DNA of 64,000 nt from Salvator merianae (lineage: Eukaryota > Chordata > Lepidosauria > Squamata > Teiidae), in NCBI GenBank assembly GCA_003586115.2, contig QVOM02000057.1, positions 2,605,041-2,669,040 of the forward strand, written 5' to 3'. The notes under the pieces are model-generated. The model did not search any database and was not told the DNA's origin. It saw only the letters and a program-made list of their open reading frames with translations. Positions 24,142 to 35,460 of this stretch are shown in pieces. The number at the start of each line of letters is the position of its first letter. Positions within the stretch are counted from its first letter, which is position 1. A program made the translations under genes and the position numbers.

Positions 24142-24176
<35 letters not shown>

Positions 24177-24715
24177 CATTTCTGTGTGTCTGTGAGAGGA
24201 AGGGGAGAGACTGAGAAATGGGTTAACTAATGGAAATTATGACTTGATAGACTCCATTCGTATCTGGGGGACAGTAAACATAGATTAAAGTGAATTCTTC
24301 TCTAATGCCTTTGGGCATTCAGAACGAAAAGGGTATAGGATTTCCTTGGTTCAATTTGAATATAAAGACTCAAATTCCATAACTCTAAAGGTTCTTAGTA
24401 AATAAGCTAGTCTCAAATTCTGGAACTCCAAAAGTTTCTTAGTAAGCAAGATAGACTCACATTCTAGAACTCTAACTAATTTGATGTCCTTTATTTGATT
24501 GATCACCACTGCAGAAAGAAGCCGGATGCTCCATGCTGAAGTCTTGTCCCACTCAAGGTGGTTGGGCTAACCCATGCAGTGCTGGAACTTGTGGAAGAAG
24601 AACTGGGTTACGATTCGGAATCAAACCACAGAGCTATGATGTTATCCTTCCAGGATCGTACCTATGTCACTCAAAGCACAAGGGTCAGGTGTCTGTTTCT
24701 GATTATAGATGCTAA
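23918..24715 (+). CDS. Two-core CBP with coding region split by (GT)n or an intron
   Basis: The first open part (23918 to about 24145) starts MACCISPSTSNCGYCG and contains a diverged core, TTVRVQPSQCSLILPLPRV then KISC, which aligns with AVVHYQDGPCSLMNPGPRM of the four small CBPs. The frame then runs into a GT microsatellite (24143-24175, read as Cys-Val repeats) and stops at 24214. About 370 bases on, a matching second half occurs: after an acceptor-like CACTGCAG ending at 24514 the frame is open to a TAA at 24713-24715. It holds CGRRTGLRFGIKPQSYDVIL and PGSYLC, equivalent to GRNSGTKIDIFKAPVEV and AGSYL. Splicing from a GT within the microsatellite (for example after 24145) to 24515 keeps the phase. 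So the gene is either a CBP with an unusual coding-region intron, or one broken by an insertion. CBP coding regions normally sit in one exon. Confidence 0.6.
24143..24175. repeat. (GT)n microsatellite inside CBP frame
   Basis: About 16 GT units sit exactly where similarity to the small CBPs breaks off. The tract provides many potential GT splice donors, or it is the insertion that ended the frame. Confidence 0.95.
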
Positions 24716-27364
24716 TGCATTAGGCAATCTTGCAATGAGAAATTTAAAATGCCTCCTCTGCTGAGCATGTGTTGTACCAAAAGACCATGTTGAGCGTCCC
24801 AAGAAAAACGAAGCAATTAAAAGGTGTAAAAAAAATCCAGAGACAGAGAACCTATAAACCTTCAGATATTACTGGACTATCATTATCACTGGCTTTTAGA
24901 TACACGGGATGTGTGATAAAATCAAGATGCACAAAGAAGTCATCAATGGGGTGCTTTGCCCTCTTTGAGCCTGTTCACACTTACTTTGTGGAGAGATCTA
25001 GACCGCTTGCTGGGTCACTCCATCCACAGCCAGCCACCACTGCAACTCACCTGGATTTGTCTCAGCCCTCCCTGGAGCGGTCCAGCTGTGGACAACTAGC
25101 AAGCAGTCCATGGGTTGACCAGGAGTGGGCTGGATTGGTCCTGGGACAGCTGCTGGACTTGACTGCATTTCTACTGTGAAATAAAACCCTGAATTGTCTG
25201 TTTTAAAACTGCTAATAAACTCATTTTTAATGACTACTGGTGACTCTGCCACATTTGTTTCTTTACTCCAATCCTGATTTACTTCTGCCTTAGGCTGTTC
25301 ATCTTCCTTCTCTGCTTCACTTCTTCTCCAGGAGAAATTGGTGGAGGAGATTTTGAGGTCAGGGTTACAAGGAGAACCCTGGTACTCTGCCCATGACCAG
25401 GAGCTAGAAACTTTAAGACTCGAGTTTGTTTTGACAAACATATAGTTGAAATCCTATGTTTGTTTCTTGAAAAGACAAAGTGCAAACTTTATTCACAGAA
25501 ACAGTGGGAATCAGGCACCCTGAATTGAAGAGGATGCAGAAATACAAAGAAAACTGATAACAATATGCACATAGAAGGAGAATAATAAGACTAGGAAACA
25601 GAAGAAACTAACAGAAGGGAAAACTCTGGCAAGTGAAGAATGCAAAGTCGACCTAACAATTTACTGACCTACATTAAAGTTTGTATACTTGTAAAGGATA
25701 TCATATTTTGTTCTTGTCCCCAGGATCAACTGTGTCTAGCGTGTAAAAGAACCAGTAGCCTTTATATGGCAATTGGAACTTTGTGTTGTATATGATAAAA
25801 GGATTTATGTATTTATTTACTTATTTATATCCTGCCATACACAGTGACAGTGCCTGTATGGGGAAGGGATGTTTATCCCGCAGCCAAACACCAGGATAAA
25901 GAGGTGCATCTTCACCAAATGTCTGAACATATACAATGGGGATACCTGACACACACTTCAGAGGGAAAACTATTCCATAGAGTGGGGCCTATTACCAAAA
26001 AGGCCCTCCCACGTGGCCCCATCCCCTTATCGGAAAAACCCCACTCTAAACAAGTATGATGTAAGTCCACTCTCTAGAAGTATATAAAAAGCCTCTGTGG
26101 CCTGACCCAGAAGGGTGCCTTTGAAGTATCAAATAAACTGCACGTTGCACCTTGCTTATTCATTTGGAGGCCTGTTTTTGTTAATTCCACCATAATATGG
26201 ATACCTACTCTTATACCCCAAACTACATCCTCAAGGTGTGAGGCCAGATGTTTGATAGGGAACAGAGATAAAAGTTTTGCAAACATCCAAGCATTCCAGA
26301 ACAGGTAAGTGGGATGTAGGGATTAGATCAGCTATTCAGCCTAGTATATTAATCTTGCAACTGTCACACCTGAAGCAGGACACTCTCTGCTCCAGCTGTA
26401 GCTTCCTGTCACAAACAGATGGGATTAAGCTATCAAGTGTCTTTTGTGGGAAGTACATTACCCACTTTTCTTGGTCTTCCAAAATAGTTTGTGGAATTTA
26501 CCCTTCCCAATATCCCTCAATATAAATATATTAAAGTTTCTAGCATGTATGTGTTTTGAGACAAGAAAACTATTTTGTCAGTTAGTTTTGCTAACGTTTT
26601 TCATAGCCTCACTTGCACCAATCTTATAAGACCTTACAGTATACAATTCAAATTTTTCTGGGCCAGCATGTTCAGGAAGAGTGCAGTATGGTTTGAGGTG
26701 CCTGCTTAGAAGTACACTTTAAAGTTTCAAAGTTTTGTAGAGCAGTTTTCTGTTCTTCTCTTTGCACCTTGCCCAGGCAGACTGGACCAGAGAGTGTCAT
26801 AGGTAAGCCAAGAATCACTCTCCTTGCCTCTATCCAATTGGAACATGGACATGATTTTAATATGTTCTTATAGCTGTTTGAAACTGTGTTCCCATACTGT
26901 TCATAAACCTTTGTCTTCTGGTATTGTTACATTTAACAGTGTATCATGTAGACTTTTCAACGCTGGGATAGTTCTTCCTTATCTAGAAGTAATTCTATAT
27001 CTGTTAAACGGAATAGCGCTGTATCCTTTTATCAGAACAAATTCAACAATGTACCATAGAATCATGAAGAGTTGGATATAATTAAATGATTAAACAAAAA
27101 CTGCCATCCCTGATAACCAGTCTGGGGAGAGTTCTTCGAACCCATTCCTGTATTTCTGTTAAACTGACCTTCCAGGTTCTAGAAAAACCATTCAGCAGAG
27201 ATAAACCACATGCATGGGTTTCAATGAGTTTTTTTTTTTAAAAAAAAATTAAGAATGTTTTATTGAATTTGTTGATGTTTTATGTTTCTATAAATGTTCT
27301 GACCTGTCCTGGAACCATTTGGTAAAGAACGGGAAATAAATATATAGAAATAAATAAATAAATG
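24716..27364. other. Intergenic with dispersed repeats
   Basis: 24970-25170 contains a piece of a dispersed element (GTTCACACTTACTTTGTGG, then GCAACTCACCTGG), perhaps related to the family at 29255. 25805-26100 is a copy of the element with the ACTATTCCATAGAGTGGGG block. The TATA-like TATATAAAAA at 26081 lies in or next to that repeat and has no donor. Nothing gene-like was recognised in 26100-27364. Confidence 0.45.
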
Positions 27365-27645
27365 TTATGGGATGCATTGAAGATTTTATTGAGAGAAAAA
27401 GGATACGAGATACAACTGTGGCATTTGATCAGGAGACACTTGAAGTCTTGGCAAGGACCACAGAAGAGAAAACAGAAAGAAAAGTAGGCATATATGAAAG
27501 GGACAACTCAGCAAGAGGGACAAAGAGACTGAAGGCCCAGCAATCCCAAGCAATGTGGCAAGAGAGCTGGGTGCCCAGTCCATTGTGAACTCAAGCCCAC
27601 ATTGCTAAGCTCCCTTGGGCTCTTGACTTTCTCTCGGCTGGAGGC

Positions 27646-28005
27646 TTAGCAGGGTCCACAGCATGGATCGTAGCAAGAGGTGGACACCTGTCCGGCATTG
27701 CATTGCTTCATCAGGTAGGAACCTGCCCACGTGACCTCAACGGGTGCTTTAAAGATGTCAATCTTCGTGCCTGAGTTTCTTCCAGCTCCGTAACCTACAG
27801 CACCGCATGGTGGGCAGTCAGGGATACAACAACATTGGCAAGAGACTTGGGCACCCCCAGAAGAACACATGCGTGGCCCTGGGTTCATCAGGGAACAGGG
27901 TCCATCCTGGTAATGGACAACTGCGCCAGTGCTTCTATCAACCACTGCTCCACCAGCTCCATCATATCCAGTACCACAGCAGGAGGAGGTTCCACAGCAG
28001 GCCAT
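27646..28005 (-). CDS. Small two-core corneous beta protein (copy A)
   Basis: This 119-aa Cys/Gly/Pro-rich protein is predicted to be a cornified-layer structural CBP. The N-terminus MACCGTSSCCGTGYDG is followed by a first diverged core at about residues 27-55 (AVVHYQDGPCSLMNPGPR), a Cys cluster with CCCIPDCPPCG, a second core at about 78-112 (TKIDIFKAPVEVTWAGSYL) and the end CYDPCCGPC. The ATG at 28005 is chosen because it follows the acceptor (exon 2 starts at 28026); an upstream in-frame ATG lies inside the intron. Exon 1 is near 28593-28640. Distinctive residues are MCSS after PGPR and the CC pair at positions 9-10. The polyadenylation signal (TTTATT on the plus strand) is at about 27385-27390. 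Its mirror partner is copy D. The 3' UTR is more diverged than in the other copies. Confidence 0.88.
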   Translation of the reverse strand: MACCGTSSCCGTGYDGAGGAVVDRSTGAVVHYQDGPCSLMNPGPRMCSSGGAQVSCQCCCIPDCPPCGAVGYGAGRNSGTKIDIFKAPVEVTWAGSYLMKQCNAGQVSTSCYDPCCGPC

Positions 28006-28592
28006 CTTGGGGAAGCTTAAGGAACTCTGCAAAAGCAATGAAAAGTCAGGAGTTATTTCAGTAACATTTTGTCCTCGGATAACAGAAAATCCTCCTTTCC
28101 AAACTTCTCTTGGGCTTTAATCTATAATTATTGAGCAGATGAAGGCCATGAAGTTGACCAAAAGAGCAATCGTATCCCATAAGCCAGAGCTGGGCAAAGC
28201 AAGGAGCTCCTTGGTTTATTGGGATACTCAACCATGAAAATTCCCAGCATCACTTTGGGCCGATTGCTGCCTCTTAGCTGAACTAACCTTAGACGATTGT
28301 TGTGCAGATGAGATTGGCTATGTTCTGCCTTGGACTTTTTGGAGAACAAGAGACAAGTGAATGTTGTGAAATAAAATAAAATAATAGACCTGTACAGTAC
28401 CCTTATACTCTTCAATATGTATATGTTTGAGGAATTGAATGTTCAATGCCTTCTAATACCCTACTAGGATTGTGCCTACCATTTTAACTGTGAAATGGGC
28501 AAATGATAGGAAGAAAGAGGAGACATTGCAAAAGCCACAGCCTGGATATATTCTATGCCATATGAAAAAAAGAGAGCTTTGTTTGTACTTAC

Positions 28593-28674
28593 TGAAGTTT
28601 GCACGTTGAAAGGAAGTTGCTGGAAGTCAGCCGAGGTTGTTGGTTCCGTGTTGGACTCCCCGCTCTTTATATAT
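28593..28674 (-). promoter_or_regulatory. TATA box and exon 1 of copy A
   Basis: On the minus strand ATATATAAAG lies at 28674-28665. The exon contains GAGTCCAACACGG and TCGGCTGACTTCCAG and ends CTTCA/GTAAGT (donor at 28592). The intron runs to the TTTTGCAG acceptor, with exon 2 from 28026. The block ACCAGAGAGAACCATATATA just upstream is shared with copy D and, in slightly changed form, with copies B and C. Confidence 0.85.
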
Positions 28675-29254
28675 GGTTCTCTCTGGTGTCACGGTGGTGA
28701 TGCCTGCATGTGTGATGGGTCGAAGCCTATTAATTTTGTGAGGTGTCATTGTGTTGGTCATTGTTTTAGGTGTCATCCAATGGAGTCTTTTTTTGAAGCC
28801 AATAGCTGAACAACCCTCCCTTTTTTTTGAGTTGGGCTGAAGACCATTGGCACTTTCTTCCATTATTTTCTTCTTTTCTCCTCTTCGTTATTGTTGGATT
28901 TGCACAATTGCCATCAGAGAGAGCCAAGTAAAGTGGCTAGCGTGGATGTTTGAAAATTCACTCAGGCAATTATCAGCTGGTGGTCACCTGCACTGTTTTG
29001 TGTTCAAGGATAGGTTAATGCCATCTGCTGTTGCACATACGCCTGCCATTGGTTTGTCAGTCTTTAGAAACTTGAGATTTTTGTCATGACTTTAATGCTC
29101 TTCTCTCCTTCCCTCACTTCCTGTTCCTTTTAGTGAAGTTCTGTTCAAGAACTGACCATCTTGAGCAGATCTTGGATGCTTAGCTAAGTAGCCACATCAA
29201 ACCATTTGGTCACTCAGTGGAAGCTTTCAGCAAGGAAGATCAAATGGTAGTGGA

Positions 29255-29565
29255 CACCAGCAGTAGACACATCTGGCCATTGCCAAAGCAAGCAGGATGT
29301 GGTGCGCAATTGCACAGCTTCAGTCACACTGTAGTCTCATAGCATTCACACCTGGAAGCAGATGCGAATGCTGCTAACTGGTAGCAATTTAGCTGCTCCT
29401 GGTCAAGCTGTGGACAGTGTTTTAGCTGTCCACCACTAGTAGCATTTGGGAATGGCTTCAGACGCTCCTGGACATTGCGGCCACTGCAGAGTGAGGTTGC
29501 ACTTTGCTAGTGAGTGTCTGCACACTCAGTAGCAAGCAAATGTGAACAAGGCCTTTGTTTCTGTG
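29255..29565. repeat. Dispersed element, GTGAATGCTATGAG type (left-arm copy)
   Basis: Contains CATAGCATTCACACCTGGAA, GCTGCTCCTGGTCAAGCTGTGG and TGTCTGCACACTCAGTAGCA. Related copies are at 39090-39400 (mirror partner), 42870-43075 and 50180-50455. The family is rich in short inverted words and ends near GGCCTTGTTCACA or GGACAGGCCC, so it is MITE-like. The class is unknown. Confidence 0.6.
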
Positions 29566-30599
29566 CAAGTGTTAAGCACTGTTCCCATATATGTGCAGGA
29601 TCATTAGGTTTATGAATTGCCACAGATACTCTCTGGCACTGCCTGATCCAGATCCCAAGGTTCTGGTGATGACAATAAGCTCAATGTACAGCATATACAA
29701 GGAAGAACAGACAAAATAATGGAAGCAGGTTAAAAAGATTTATTCACCCCTCTTAGCAATGATTAAATTGTGCAGTTCTCCAAGATAGGGATTGTTCAGT
29801 GCAAGTGACCATGGAGACCCCTCTTTTCGTGTTCTCCCCACATACACAGATTTGACTATTGTAAATAGAAGATTTTTTTTAGAAATAGAAACAAAACAGC
29901 CAATATAGGGATGGTTATGGCAATCAGCTGATTCAGAACACCTGAGGGAACTCAGAATAGCTTCCCTAATAAAAAAGACAAAATTGCTCAAAGTTGAGTC
30001 AGGTTCTCCACTGGTGATCAGGACTTCCATGTTTAGAAGCAGAAGACATCATGCAATAGCTGCTGCTTGCATATCAGAACAATGAGGCATATGATATTAA
30101 TAGTTTATGTTACCCTAAAACAACCAATGAAATCAAGTGATTTTCATTAAGACTGAGACCTGAAAACGCAACACATTTTCAGAAGGTTGGTCACATCTTT
30201 AATGGCAGAATGGAGCCTTCATGAGCTGCTTGCTGTGAGATATTATGCACCAAATATAACTTCTGGTCTGCATCACTTCTGACAATCAGAGAAAAACAGG
30301 GAGGAAAGAGTTAGGATGTCGTACATATGGAAGTCGTAATTATCGGTCATCTCTCAAGCAAGCTTAGATGGGTTATGTTGTCCAAACAATCACCGTAACT
30401 AATCATTGGATCACGTCTTTTGCTTCTTTCCATAATTCATGTGTTTTTCCCATAAACATATTTTGAGGCTTCCCTACATACAAGTAAAATTTTATTGCAT
30501 GTCTATTAAAAGACTTTATTCTGAGACATGCTTTTGGGTTTGCACAAGTATTAGTGGTTCTCTAATGGGGAAACCCCACTAGGAAAGAATTTGCCCCCT

Positions 30600-30860
30600 T
30601 TTAATTTAAGTATTATGGAAATGATGTTATAAATGTCTTGAGGAAAAAGAATAGAGAAATGAATTTTCTTCTTTATCCTGATGATATCATTCTATTGTCT
30701 TATGTTCAGCTTGCCATGAGGTGCTTATTAAGACAATCTAATATTTACTGCAAGAAACAGGACATTGATGGGGGAAATTCTAAAATAAAAAGAACACGTT
30801 TGAAACATTATGGAAAGGAATTATCCAGAATAAAAGTTTTTACTATTTGTGTATAAATAT
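30600..30860 (+). mobile_element. LINE reverse transcriptase fragment (left arm)
   Basis: The frame at 30638-30856 encodes NFLLYPDDIILLSY, then LAMRCLLRQSNIYCKK and a GGNSKIK-like end. This follows the pattern of the non-LTR reverse transcriptase catalytic block (YADDxxLL...L...L..YC....L..N..KTK). The active-site YADD reads YPDD. It is a short, dead fragment, and an identical frame lies inverted at 37799-38017. Confidence 0.65.
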
Positions 30861-31174
30861 TACTGCCTCTGGGACCCAGTTTAGATGAGATGTGGAGGAG
30901 CTATGGAATGGGTGTGCTTCAGTTTCTATTCCATATTCCATATTTTGGATCCAGAAAGGACTTGGTTTGATTAGACCCCAACCATATTCTTCTTCCTCTT
31001 ACTTTACTCATTTTCTTTTTCATAGGTTTATAGGATTAAATTATGTGGGACTGTGAATAATTAATGACAGAAAGAAATAGAATTGTCACAAGGTTTATGA
31101 GAATTGTCTCAAGCTAACTCTTTTATGACCCAACACACATCTGTGCATCATAGCCACGAGACCAGAGAGAAACA

Positions 31175-31254
31175 TATATAAGAGCAGGGAGTCCAGAGGA
31201 CAGCCATCAACCTCGACTGATTACCAGTAACTTCTCTACAACTTCTGAGCTTCA
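31175..31254 (+). promoter_or_regulatory. TATA box and exon 1 of copy B
   Basis: TATATAAG lies at 31175-31182, preceded by ACCAGAGAGAAACA. The exon (about 31205-31254) ends GAGCTTCA/GTAAGT, with the donor GT at 31255-31256. The intron 31255-31983 holds a TATC microsatellite and a GGTTC-rich element. It ends TTGCTTTTGCAG, so exon 2 starts at 31984. Confidence 0.88.
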
Positions 31255-31480
31255 GTAAGTAACAACCAAGCTATCCTCTTCTCTTTCCATATGATACAGC
31301 TAGGCTAGAGGGGGGTTGTAGTTGACTTTTCTTCCCCTGCTTTCTTCCCATTTCAGAATGGTAGGCACAGTTCTGGTGGGATGTTGGGATTCATAAAATG
31401 GCAGCTTCCTCAAACAACTTTGACTAAAATTATGTCCTTTGAAGAGAACATGGGCCCACCACTCTCTCTCTGTTAGTCTG

Positions 31481-31528
<48 letters not shown>
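31481..31528. repeat. (TATC)n microsatellite in the intron of copy B
   Basis: About 12 TATC units. The mirror copy is the (GATA)n tract at 37120-37173 in the intron of copy C. Confidence 0.95.
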
Positions 31529-31625
31529 GTTCTCTATTTTAAGATTATATAATCCAATATCACATTTCTTCCCAAAGGTCCAAAGCAGACCCTTCTGAAT
31601 CTGCTTCAAAGTCATCTAATAAATA

Positions 31626-31920
31626 GAGATGTGCTCAAACTGGAACTTAATGGTTTGGTTTGAATTGCAACAATTACCTTTGGTTCAGGTTTGCTCCAAA
31701 TGTTTTTTCAAACTACAGGATGGTTTGGTTCACATGTGAACCAAGCAAGCCATAGTAAACCTCCCTGTGGTTCATTTGGTTCATTAGAGCCTCCCTTGGC
31801 TTGGGTTCGACTTGAACCATTTTTTCAAACTACAGCCTGGTTTGGTTCACATACAAGGCATGCAAACCACCCAGTTCACTGTGAACTGACTGAATTTGTT
31901 TGGCACAACTCGGCTAGCCA
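31626..31920. mobile_element. GGTTC-rich element in the intron of copy B
   Basis: The left end is TAGAGATGTGCTC. The interior has two tandem sub-blocks containing CAAACTACAG(G/C), CTGGTTTGGTTCACAT and TTGAACC words. The mirror copy is at 36725-37022. The sub-blocks produce accidental open frames shared by both arms. Confidence 0.75.
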
Positions 31921-32004
31921 GTTTTCATGACTGAGTGGTCCATAGTTGCAGAAGTGACTCCTGACTTTTCATTGCTTTTGCAGAGTTCCTTAAGCTTCCC
32001 CAAG

Positions 32005-32364
32005 ATGGCTTGTTGTGGAACCTCCTCCTCCTGCGGTACTGGATATGATGGAGCTGGTGGAGCAGTGGTTGATAGAAGCACTGGCGCAGTTGTCCATTAC
32101 CAGGATGGGCCCTGTTCCCTGATGAACCCAGGGCCACGCATGCGTTCTTCTGGGGGTGCCCAAGTCGCTTGCCATTGTTGTTGTATCCCCGACTGCCCAC
32201 CATGCGGCGCTGTAGGTTACGGAGCTGGAAGAAACTCAGGCACGAAGATTGACATCTTTAAAGCACCCGTTGAGGTCACGTGGGCAGGTTCCTACCTGAT
32301 GAAGCAATGCAATGCCGGACAGGTGTCCACCTCCTGCTATGATCCATGCTGTGGACCCTGCTAA
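32005..32364 (+). CDS. Small two-core corneous beta protein (copy B)
   Basis: 119 aa, the same design as copies A, C and D: Cys-rich start, first diverged core (GAVVHYQDGPCSLMNPGPRM), Cys-rich middle, second core (KIDIFKAPVEVTWAGSYL) and a CYDPCCGPC end. Differences from the others are MRSS after PGPR, and QVACHCCC where the others have QVSCQCCC. The ATG at 32005 is the first after the acceptor at 31983, with 21 bases of UTR between. Longer frames beginning at 31927 start inside the intron and are not used. The 3' UTR has AATAAA at 32689-32694, and its downstream sequence (CCCATTTATCGCTTTCCAGG) resembles that of copy D rather than its mirror partner C. Confidence 0.9.
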   Translation: MACCGTSSSCGTGYDGAGGAVVDRSTGAVVHYQDGPCSLMNPGPRMRSSGGAQVACHCCCIPDCPPCGAVGYGAGRNSGTKIDIFKAPVEVTWAGSYLMKQCNAGQVSTSCYDPCCGPC

Positions 32365-32829
32365 GCCTCCAGCCGAGAGAAAGTCAAGAGCCCAAGGGAG
32401 CTTAGCAATGTGGGCTTGAGTTCACAATGGACTGAGTGCCCAAGACTCTCACCACATTGCTTGGGGTTCTTGGGCCTTTAGTCTGCGTGTTCTTGTTTCT
32501 GAGTTCTCCCTTTCATATGTGCCTACTTTCCTTCCCTATCTGAATAGAAATGGGATCTTGTTCTTCTGTGAATTCGCTTTGCTTTGTCTTGGATGCTCCC
32601 GGCAAAGACATCAAGTGTTTCCTGTTCACAGTTGTTTTTAGTATCCTTTTCTCCTCACACCTTGTTCACATTTTTTTCCTGTTCTCTCAATAAAATCATC
32701 AATGCATCCCATTTATCGCTTTCCAGGAGTTGTTCTTCATTTTATAGTTTCTTTTCATTGTATGTGAAATGAATCTGAAAGGAGTTTCCAGTGAAATATC
32801 AGCAAAGAGAAATTTCAATCCTCATTGTC

Positions 32830-35460
32830 AACAGCACAGTTCCTGTAATATCAGCAGAATAGTAAGAACAGTGGCATCTGTTGGTATACTGAATATACTG
32901 GGCAGCATTGGCGTGTCTCCTAGTATGGGCAGAAAAGTAGTAACTGAAATGTCAGAGCTGATATGGATACCAAAAACCCCAATGTCACAAGCACCCCCAA
33001 AAGAACGGAAGTAGGTTGTCTGGGCATGGAACCTACAACGATGCTCTCAAAACCCTCAGACTCATTGCTGTCATCCTGACAACCCTTATGTCTAGTGACT
33101 GGCCAAATCCATTTCAGAACACCAGTGCTTTACTGGAAGACCCTTCTCTCTAGTTACTGGCCCTGATTCCAGCAACTCTTACATAGTTGCCCATGGCAAG
33201 GATTGTGATTTTGCCTGGGGTGCCTTCCCCATGCCCATCAGGGATAGCCAGCCTCAAGCTGCTGCCAAGCCCTAGCTAGAAGGTGACTGTGGTACATGTG
33301 GACATTTGTGTTCAGTGGGGTGATGAATAATGCATAGCTTGCCCACTGAGGGCCAAAATGGGATTATTTGTAAAGGTAGACACCATCCTCATAAACTCAC
33401 TGTTCCCCAGATGGGATATCCAAAAATCAAGGACCTGTTTGATAACCTGGATAAGGCTCTGATTGTTGCCTTGAAAGGATATTTTTCACCAATCTTGGGG
33501 TATGATCCCTGGAAAGCCACTCCTGACCTTAAGATTGGTCTGCAACATGCCAAGAAACATCCAACTGCCCCTGGTACAGCCCTCAGTCACCACCAGAAGG
33601 TTGGTCCTACATCAGAAGCCAAACATTCCTGCTTTCATTTATCTGATGGAGCACAAGGACTTAGCACTGGACCTGTTGAGGGCTGTTAGTTGGAAGTGGA
33701 AAATGATGTGATCCATGCAGGATACATGATCAGCATTAAGGCAAGGGCCTGGAAGAAATGATGCTGTGCCAGACAAGAAGGAGTCTTGTTATTACTAATG
33801 TGACACTAGTCACGTGTACAGCAAGATCACATACATGCTTCTACTGGATTCACAGGACACTGTACTGTAAGGCTGTAAAGGCAGAGAGACCATAAAAACT
33901 ATGGATTGTGCCTTAGAAGTCATTTTCCCTGGTTTCAGAAATAAAGTTGCCTTTTGAATTTGGTCTTTTGCCCCTTCTTCTGTTGCTTCAGACTTCATGC
34001 ATAAAAGAAATCTCTGCAATAGAACTGCTTCTGTGCGACCAGCATTAAAAGTAAGGTTATGACAGGTCAAAGACTTTTATTTTATTATCCAACCAGCAGA
34101 GCAAAACCTGACACCCTTTGATTAAATTGTAACTGTTTGATATCTTTATGCAAGAGCTACTTTGGTCCATGCCTTGGGACTAAGTTGCCAACGTTACATC
34201 GTTTAACTGTTACTGAGTTCTGTCCAGCTCTCTGACTCATCCAGCCACCTTAATTTACATACTTGTAAACAAGTTGTACATGACATCTGCTCAGGTCACA
34301 TCCCCGTCTTTTATAGCCAAACCACCACATTTTTTAAATTCACCTTTAACCGATCAGTTTTGTATTTTTGGATCCTACTCCCAGCCAATCACTCCCTTGC
34401 TCCTGTACCAAGACAGTGCTAGTCTGAGTTCTGGGGAAACAAGGAAACTCATGCCTGAATCCTCATACTCACTTGCTCCCCATTTCTCCTTCTGCTGAAA
34501 CTGAAGAGAGAAGCATTGCTTTTCAGGAAGACTGCTTTTGTACTATTTTGCAGCTTTTCTTTTAGCTGAAATCACTCAGGAAGGACTCCTCTCTCTCCCT
34601 ACCTTTGGCTCTCAAATACCTGAGGCTGGATTTCTGTTGCAGACCAAAGGATCCCTATTACATGGTGTGTGATGTCTGAGTATTGGCTTGTCCATCCTTG
34701 GGCATGCACTGTGAATAAATCCAAAGATCTGTAGTGGCGTCCCCCTCAGCTCTGCCTGGAAACCATCTATTGTCCTCTCTTTTCCTTTTTCCTTCTTCCT
34801 TCACATTCTGGCAAAGACTAACTGAACAGCAGTTTCAGATGGTGAGAAAAACCTTCTGCAGTTCCTTTGTTATGTTGTTCTTTAGTTTGAGTTATTAGCT
34901 TAGAATCGCATTAGAAACTCTCTAGTTTCACCACCAGACAATTATAGACACTGATCCAACACAAAAGCATTTCCAGTGCCTTTATGGTGTTCTAGCTATC
35001 AATTCACTGATTTGAAGAGTGCCCTCTTCAAAGTAACTTGCTGTTTCTTCTTTGGAACATCCAGAAGTGCTCAGTTATGAGATCCAATTGTCGCCCATTG
35101 TTGAGCTTGCTACATTTATTACTTGGACAATTTGATTGAGAGTTTAAGTAGCATGCATGGTTCTATTTATCTGCCTGCATCACTGCATTGAGACAAAACC
35201 CATTGCTTTTTACTGCTGACTATTGAAACTTCAGAATAAAAGTGTCTTTTATTTTTCTGTTTTCTGATCAATAAAGATTGTCAAATTAGTATTATTTTTG
35301 CCTCATAACTCCTTCCTTTTTCCCCTATCCATGAGAATCCACCATAGTCAATTGCATTATGTCTCTGAAAATTCATAAAACCTGCATTTAGCTGCGAGAT
35401 TCCATTGGAATAAATGAAACTGAGTAATTACACCAAAACCAGTTTATTCCTGCAAGGTTG
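32830..35460. other. Inner flank and spacer of the palindrome
   Basis: 33180-33495 matches 35460-35800 in reverse complement at a lower level than the gene-bearing arms (for example GCCTCAAGCTGCT and TGTTTGATAACCTGGATAAGG in both). The open frame at 33330-33689 lies partly in this block, but its mirror copy is not open, so I do not call it a gene. 33500-35455 is unique sequence in which I recognise nothing; AATAAA motifs near 33940 and 35271 have no gene attached. Confidence 0.55.

Larger units (their letters stand above)
28680..31160. other. Divergent intergenic region of genes A and B
   Basis: About 2.5 kb between the two outward-facing promoters. It holds a dispersed element of about 300 bases (29255-29565, CACTAGCAAG/GCATTCACACC words) and a LINE reverse transcriptase fragment (30638-30856). 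A frame at 29740-30030 (-) is present identically in the other arm but resembles no family I know; its identity reflects the duplication and is not evidence of selection. Confidence 0.6.
27365..33495. repeat. Left arm of large inverted duplication
   Basis: Contains CBP genes A (-) and B (+). It matches the right arm (35460-41385) in reverse complement. Paired positions sum to about 68645-68655: A and D stop codons (27646 and 41009), B and C stop codons (32364 and 36280), LINE fragments (30638 and 38017). From about 27.64 to 32.37 kb the match looks almost perfect. The 3' UTRs and the inner part (32.4-33.5 kb) are clearly diverged, and the inner part has an extra stretch at about 32915-33180 that is absent from the right arm. 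The unmatched spacer is about 33.5-35.46 kb. Confidence 0.9.

Noticed and set aside
24998..25441. Open frame of 147 codons on the minus strand
   Set aside because: It overlaps sequence that looks like a dispersed repeat, has no EDC-like composition and lacks a promoter-donor pair.
26081..26090. TATATAAAAA as a promoter
   Set aside because: It lies at the edge of a dispersed element and is not followed by a short exon with a good donor. The GTAAGT near 26305 is too far away and has no suitable coding exon.
29740..30030. Identical 96-codon frames at 29740-30030 and 38625-38915 as a conserved gene
   Set aside because: All noncoding DNA around them is equally identical between arms, so the identity is no evidence for coding; no family was recognised.
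31691..31930. Identical 79-codon frames at 31691-31930 and 36717-36956
   Set aside because: They fall inside the GGTTC-rich element in the introns of copies B and C; identity comes from the inverted duplication.
31927..32004. In-frame ATG upstream of MACC in copy B, and the equivalents at 36643-36720, 28006-28038 and 40599-40649
   Set aside because: These bases lie wholly or partly upstream of the conserved TTTTGCAG acceptor, so they are intronic or 5' UTR sequence. The ATG of MACC is the start shared by all four genes.
33330..33689. Open frame of 119 codons in the spacer flank
   Set aside because: The mirror block at 35460-35760 is not open in the equivalent frame, no family was recognised, and there is no promoter or splice context.
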